Source: Cardiocondyla obscurior (taxonomy: Eukaryota; Arthropoda; Insecta; Hymenoptera; Formicidae). Taken from it: a stretch of DNA of 64,000 bases. Location of the stretch: contig NC_091875.1 of the NCBI RefSeq assembly GCF_019399895.1, positions 2,108,001 through 2,172,000 of the forward strand. The letters are read 5' to 3'. The notes under the pieces are model-generated. The model searched no databases. It was not told the DNA's origin and worked only from the letters and a program-made list of their open reading frames with translations. Both the position numbers and the translations under genes were made by a program. Of the stretch, positions 63,201 through 64,000 are shown piece by piece (position 1 is the first letter of the stretch; every line of letters begins with the position of its first letter).

Positions 63201-64000
63201 TTCGCGGGAAAATGCGCGGAACTGTGCGATGTGTGACGTGCTTGTGACACTCTTGGATTAAAATTCTTCTCCCGACTGAATTGGACGGCACGATTTAAAA
63301 GGTGCGACGTTGTATTATTTATTGTTTATTTTGAGAAATTATGTCGATTTGATGAGACACCGCGGAATCATTATAAAATAAATTATTCAAGTTTACGGTT
63401 CTTATTCTTTGGATATAATACTTGGAGATTAATTCCTTCTCGACAAAATTTATTTTCAGCACACATCTCGAATCGTTAATTAGGACATTGAATGAATCGG
63501 GAGGGTAACAAAAGTTTTTGAGCTGAAATTAAACTCTATTTGAATTCGAGATATTTAAGACAAAGAATAAGGAAGCAATATTCATTTAGTTTTTTTAAAA
63601 GGAAATTGATTTTTGAGAACGATTTATTTATGAAATTCTTTAAAAGCATCGTATTTAAATCTTGGTGAGAAATTACTTGACTTTACTTAAGTTCAAACTA
63701 CCACGTATGACTTATTCCGTGCTATTACGAGGCGATCGATCGTACGAGCTTACTACTCGGTGCTCGATACATTTTTCATGTAGGACGTCTTATATTACAC
63801 GTACCTCCGCCGTTATTAATTGCTACATGTAATAATAACACCGCGATAACATTACAACAGTTAACAGTAAAACATAACTGTACTCTCATTTCTCATTCAA
63901 AATCCCATGCATTTAATTAATCCGATGTGATAATCATTAGACTTTTATCTGCGTATGCATTATTACTGCGAAAGAAAAGAAAGAAAATTTTACATGTCAC

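Larger units (their letters stand above)
45742..64000. other. Gene-poor right arm
   Basis: I can support no coding exon in these 18 kb. AT-rich stretches with long poly(T) or poly(A) runs (for example 49480-49500, 60320-60342 and 61004-61029) alternate with CpG-rich blocks (46190-46660, 47750-48130, 53030-53900, 54400-55350, 56420-56860, 59600-60300, 62200-62650, 62880-63260). Open frames in the CpG-rich blocks are Arg/Ser-rich on both strands, which is the signature of composition and not of coding. The stretch may be intron of a long gene starting near 46.3 kb, or intergenic DNA. Confidence 0.45.

Noticed and set aside
1..64000. tRNA, rRNA and known microRNA genes
   Set aside because: I looked by eye for tRNA B-box sequences (GGTTCGANNCC) and for a few familiar insect microRNAs and saw none. 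A tRNAscan-SE and Infernal run would be needed to exclude them.

Overview
This is eukaryotic nuclear DNA, most likely from a hymenopteran insect and quite possibly an ant. The reasons are an AT-rich background with many CpGs, frequent poly(A)/poly(T) runs and microsatellites, short GT-AG introns, Inr-type TCAGT start motifs, and protein sequences that look arthropod. The species call is inference. Prokaryotic features (operons, Shine-Dalgarno sites, CRISPR arrays) do not apply.

Layout. Positions 1 to about 15.7 kb have no coding exon I can support. At 15.76-20.06 kb, on the minus strand, there is a probable 5' UTR exon and a first coding exon with one membrane helix; the rest of that gene would lie further left and was not found. 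Positions 20.1-23.5 kb are intergenic and hold two diverged copies of a short repeat. A compact block from 23.7 to 45.3 kb carries six genes whose exons I could join in one open frame: codanin-1 (-), UBL4A/Get5 (+), Gemin2 (-), TRIM23/ARD1 (+), calreticulin (-), and an unrecognised Ser/Lys/Glu-rich coiled-coil protein (+). Three neighbouring pairs are head to head (codanin-1/UBL4A, Gemin2/TRIM23, calreticulin/coiled-coil) and two are tail to tail (UBL4A/Gemin2, TRIM23/calreticulin). The block is therefore built from shared promoter regions and shared 3' ends. From 45.7 to 64 kb it is gene-poor, with one plausible promoter plus 5' UTR exon at 46.3-46.5 kb.

The named genes are broadly expressed housekeeping functions that are not one pathway: histone-chaperone control (codanin-1), tail-anchored protein delivery (UBL4A), snRNP assembly (Gemin2), ubiquitin/ARF signalling (TRIM23) and ER folding (calreticulin). 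The best non-coding signals are an exact ER-stress element upstream of calreticulin, a 59-codon small ORF with its own poly(A) signal between Gemin2 and TRIM23, a long imperfect inverted repeat at 16.7 kb, and a pair of adjacent hairpins at 54.8-54.9 kb. I found no unmistakable new biological system.

All exon boundaries were read by eye from splice signals and frame continuity. Transcript data were not available.
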